The notes under the pieces were generated by a model that saw only the letters and a list, made by a program, of their open reading frames with translations, was not told the origin of the DNA and did not search any database. DNA of 36,140 nt from Verrucomicrobiia bacterium. Its GTDB lineage: Bacteria; Verrucomicrobiota; Verrucomicrobiia; Limisphaerales; UBA11358. Position numbers and translations under genes: made by a program. The stretch is from assembly GCA_025451535.1 (NCBI GenBank), contig JANWKE010000071.1, positions 1 through 36,140 on the forward strand, read 5' to 3'. Positions within the stretch are counted from its first letter, which is position 1; every line of letters begins with the position of its first letter. Positions 33,359 through 36,140 of the stretch are shown here, piece by piece.

Positions 33359-35353
33359 TTACTGCTTCCCTTTGACCAGAAGTTCCACCACATGCGGGTC
33401 GGCCAGCGTCGAAACATCGCCGATCTGGTCCGCGGCGTTCTCGGCGATTTTGCGCAGGATACGGCGCATGATTTTGCCGGAGCGGGTCTTGGGCAGGGCG
33501 GGTGCGAACTGGATTTTATCCGGCACGGCAATCGGCCCGATTTCCTTGCGGACATGATTGCCCAGCTCTTTTTTGAGTTCGTCGCTTTCGGGCACGCCGT
33601 CCTTGAGGGTCACGAAAGCGTATAGGCCCTGGCCCTTGATGTCGTGCGGCATCGGCGCGACCGCGGCCTCGGCCACCTTCGGATGGCTGACCAATGCGCT
33701 CTCGACCTCGGCGGTGCCGATGCGATGGCCGGAGACGTTGACGACGTCGTCAATGCGGCCCATCAACCAATAGTCGCCGTCATCGTCAAGGCGGCAGCCG
33801 TCGCCGGTGAAATAGATGTTGGGATACATCGTGAAATAGGTTTCGATGAACCGGCTGTGGTCGCCCCAGGTGGTGCGCAACATGCCCGGCCAGGGTTTGG
33901 TGATGCAAAGCTTGCCGCCTTCGTTCACGCCGCACGGCTTGCCATCGTCGCGCAGGACGACCGGTTCAACGCCGAAGAACGGCCGGTTCGCACTGCCGGG
34001 TTTGAGTGTATGCGCACCGGGCAATGGCGTGATGAGAATGCCGCCGGTTTCCGTCTGCCACCAGGTGTCCACGATGGGGCAGCGTTCCTTGCCGATGACA
34101 CGGTGATACCACAGCCATGCCTCCGGGTTGATGGGCTCGCCGACGGAACCAAGCGTCCGAAGCGTGCTCATGTCGTATTTGTTCGGCCATTCTTCACCGA
34201 GCCGGATGAGCGAGCGGATGGCGGTCGGGGCGGTGTAAAAAACGGTGATTTTGAATTTTTCGACGATTTTCCAGAAGCGCCCGGCGTCCGGAAAAGTCGG
34301 CACGCCCTCGAACATGAGGCTGGTCGCGCCGTTGCAAAGCGGGCCGTAGCAAATGTAGCTGTGGCCGGTGACCCAGCCGATGTCGGCGGTGCACCAGAAG
34401 ATGTCGTCGTCGTGAACGTCGAAGATGTATTTGTGCGTGAGCGCGGTTTGCAGGAGGTAGCCGGCGGTGGAATGGACGACACCCTTGGGTTTGCCGGTGG
34501 AACCGGAGGTGTAAAGGATAAACAGCGGGTCCTCGGCATTGTTGATCGCCGGCGGGCAGTCGGCGTTCGCCCTGGCCATGAGATCGTGGTACCAGGCGTC
34601 GCGGTCCGGCGTCATGTTGCACGGTTGCTCGTTGCGTTTGACGACAACGACTTTTTTGATGCTCTTCGTGTGTTTGAGCGCTTCATCGGCGATGCCCTTG
34701 AGCGGAATACTTTTGCCGGAACGCAGGGAAACATTCGAGGTGATGAGCAGGCGGCAGGTGGCGTCATTGATGCGCCCGGCCAGTGCTTCGGCGCTGAATC
34801 CGCCGAACACAACTGAATGAATGATGCCCAGCCGCGCGCAGGCGAGCATTGCAATGGGCAATTCGGGAATCATCGGCAGATAGATGGAAACACGGTCGCC
34901 CTTTTTGAGGCCGAGCGATTTCAGCACGTTGGCGAATTTGCAGACTTCCTGGTGCAACTGCGCGTAAGTAAACGTCCGGACGTCGTCTTCCGGTTCGCCC
35001 TGCCAGATGAGGGCGGTTTTGTCGCGCGTCTTCGTTTTCAAATGGCGGTCGAGACAATTCACCGTCACGTTGAGCTGGCCGTCTTCGAACCAGGTGTGTT
35101 CGACTATTTTCGCCGAAGTGTTCCAGATATATTTGCGGCCCTTGGTTGGTGATTTGAACCAGTCGAGCGTGGTCGCCTGTTCGAGCCAGAACCCGTCCGG
35201 ATCCTTGATCGAGTGTTCATACATCTTTTGGTATTGCGCGGCGTTGATGAAGGCGCGTTGGACGACTTCCCGGCTGGGCGGGAACGTCCGGCCTTCCTGC
35301 ATGAGGGAGCTGGTCGAGATGGGGTGGGAAACGGGTTGAGTGAGTGTTGTCAT
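33359..35353 (-). CDS. acs: Acetyl-CoA synthetase (AMP-forming)
   Basis: This 664-residue enzyme activates acetate with ATP and CoA to acetyl-CoA, AMP and PPi. It carries the AMP-binding motif [25 protein letters not shown] and [31 protein letters not shown]. The C-terminal [15 protein letters not shown] holds the Lys whose acetylation inactivates Acs in other bacteria. The ATG at 35353 gives a normal length; it overlaps the stop of the preceding deacetylase gene as ATGA. Long frames on the opposite strand are shadows. Confidence 0.97.
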   Translation of the reverse strand: MTTLTQPVSHPISTSSLMQEGRTFPPSREVVQRAFINAAQYQKMYEHSIKDPDGFWLEQATTLDWFKSPTKGRKYIWNTSAKIVEHTWFEDGQLNVTVNCLDRHLKTKTRDKTALIWQGEPEDDVRTFTYAQLHQEVCKFANVLKSLGLKKGDRVSIYLPMIPELPIAMLACARLGIIHSVVFGGFSAEALAGRINDATCRLLITSNVSLRSGKSIPLKGIADEALKHTKSIKKVVVVKRNEQPCNMTPDRDAWYHDLMARANADCPPAINNAEDPLFILYTSGSTGKPKGVVHSTAGYLLQTALTHKYIFDVHDDDIFWCTADIGWVTGHSYICYGPLCNGATSLMFEGVPTFPDAGRFWKIVEKFKITVFYTAPTAIRSLIRLGEEWPNKYDMSTLRTLGSVGEPINPEAWLWYHRVIGKERCPIVDTWWQTETGGILITPLPGAHTLKPGSANRPFFGVEPVVLRDDGKPCGVNEGGKLCITKPWPGMLRTTWGDHSRFIETYFTMYPNIYFTGDGCRLDDDGDYWLMGRIDDVVNVSGHRIGTAEVESALVSHPKVAEAAVAPMPHDIKGQGLYAFVTLKDGVPESDELKKELGNHVRKEIGPIAVPDKIQFAPALPKTRSGKIMRRILRKIAENAADQIGDVSTLADPHVVELLVKGKQ

Positions 35354-36140
35354 AACATGGTTCGGTTTGGTTTGGTGTGTTCGTCGGTGGGGAGCGGCCG
35401 GCTGGACGCTGTGATGGTTCGCCTGGGACTGGCGCAAATCCCGTGAAATTGGAAAACATGATGGGTGATGTTTTTAATGGTGGCTTGCAATTCCGGTTCA
35501 ACGGCCCGGCGCTGTTCCGCGGTCACCGCCAGCGTCCGGTCTCGCAAACCGCCCGCCCATTCCGTGTTGGCCAGCATGACGCCGCCCATGCCCATCCCGA
35601 AATCTTCCACCTCTTCGCCGCAGCATGTGCGCCACGCCAGCGCCCAGCCGCGAACGGTGTTTTCGACGTGATACCCGCCGCCGCCGGCCACGAGCAAGGG
35701 TCGGTGGCATTGCAGCAGCGGTTCAAGGATTTCCACCACGATGTTGTTGGTCATGCGCAGGTGCGTCAACGGATCGCCCGCCAGCGTGTCCATCCCGAGT
35801 TCGAGGACGATGACGTCGGGGGCATAGGCATCCATCAACGGCAACACCACGCCGTCGAACGCTTTCAAAAAGGCTTCGTCGTAAGTCTGCGGCGGCAAGG
35901 GGATGTTGACGTTGAACCCCAGACCCAGTCCTTCGCCGATTTCATTTTCAAAACCGCCCCACGGGAAAAGCGTCCGGCCGGTTTCATGGAGGGAAATGGT
36001 CAACACGTCGTCGCGCCGGTAAAATGCCGATTGCACGCCGTCGCCGTGGTGCGCGTCCACGTCCAGATACAGAACCCGGCGTCCGGCCCCGGCGAGTTTC
36101 AGGCAGGCGAGCACCACGTCGTTGAGATAACAAAATCCAG
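35350..36140 (-). CDS. acuC: AcuC-type histone deacetylase-family protein (N-terminus beyond window)
   Basis: The open frame runs through the right edge, and about 262 residues are visible. Before the first ATG-like codon the frame already reads GFCYLNDVV, a conserved deacetylase segment, so the gene extends further. Zinc and catalytic motifs visible are [33 protein letters not shown] and [15 protein letters not shown]. Class I-like bacterial deacetylases of this type include AcuC, which activates Acs by removing acetyl groups from Lys in Bacillus. Direct coupling to acs through an ATGA overlap supports that role here. It might instead act on acetylpolyamines. Confidence 0.88.
   Translation of the reverse strand, partial: GFCYLNDVVLACLKLAGAGRRVLYLDVDAHHGDGVQSAFYRRDDVLTISLHETGRTLFPWGGFENEIGEGLGLGFNVNIPLPPQTYDEAFLKAFDGVVLPLMDAYAPDVIVLELGMDTLAGDPLTHLRMTNNIVVEILEPLLQCHRPLLVAGGGGYHVENTVRGWALAWRTCCGEEVEDFGMGMGGVMLANTEWAGGLRDRTLAVTAEQRRAVEPELQATIKNITHHVFQFHGICASPRRTITASSRPLPTDEHTKPNRTML

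Overview
The window looks like one chromosomal segment of a GC-rich, Gram-negative, anaerobic or facultatively anaerobic bacterium, most likely a verrucomicrobial (Pedosphaera/Limisphaera-like) lineage. That placement is an inference from protein style: a membrane Ser/Thr kinase, an ECF sigma factor fused to membrane helices, a beta-barrel porin, and many GC-rich palindromic repeats. No rRNA or canonical tRNA gene is visible to confirm it.

Left flank (1-3283, minus strand): pyruvate phosphate dikinase followed 32 bp downstream by a membrane pyrophosphatase cut by the window edge, a pyrophosphate-linked energy pair. Centre (3666-20189, plus strand): a complete NAD-linked bidirectional [NiFe]-hydrogenase, hoxEFUYH, then a membrane Ser/Thr kinase, the maturation protease (hoxW) and the accessory genes hypA, hypF, hypC, hypD and hypE. 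hypB is not in the window.

Between hoxW and hypA sits a 3136-bp IS1-family-type element (11519-14654). It has perfect 18-bp terminal inverted repeats and an 8-bp target duplication (TTGCCGTC), and supplies hoxW with a new stop codon. Besides a transposase it carries a HicBA-like toxin-antitoxin pair, a winged-helix-like protein, a ribbon-helix-helix protein with operator-like sites in front of the transposase, two small genes coupled to the transposase, and an unassigned structured RNA candidate of about 205 nt whose 3' part resembles a tRNA. This element and its RNA are the most novel items here.

Right part (20186-36140): adenylate kinase, a radical SAM protein, a Sel1-repeat protein, an alpha/beta hydrolase, the sigma-membrane fusion, and a small membrane protein. 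These are followed on the minus strand by a dihydroorotate dehydrogenase-like protein and pyruvate:ferredoxin oxidoreductase, a beta-barrel porin, a DUF3788 protein, acetyl-CoA synthetase, and an AcuC-type deacetylase cut by the right edge and overlapping acs by ATGA.

Together the genes suggest pyruvate-centred fermentative or mixotrophic metabolism. PPDK, pyrophosphatase and adenylate kinase handle PEP, PPi and AMP; PFOR makes acetyl-CoA and reduced ferredoxin; the Hox hydrogenase balances NAD(P)H against H2; Acs, probably controlled by deacetylation, recovers acetate. Palindromic repeats lie between hoxY and hoxH, upstream of hypE, between nifJ and the DHOD-like gene, beside acs, and inside hypF as apparent in-frame insertions.
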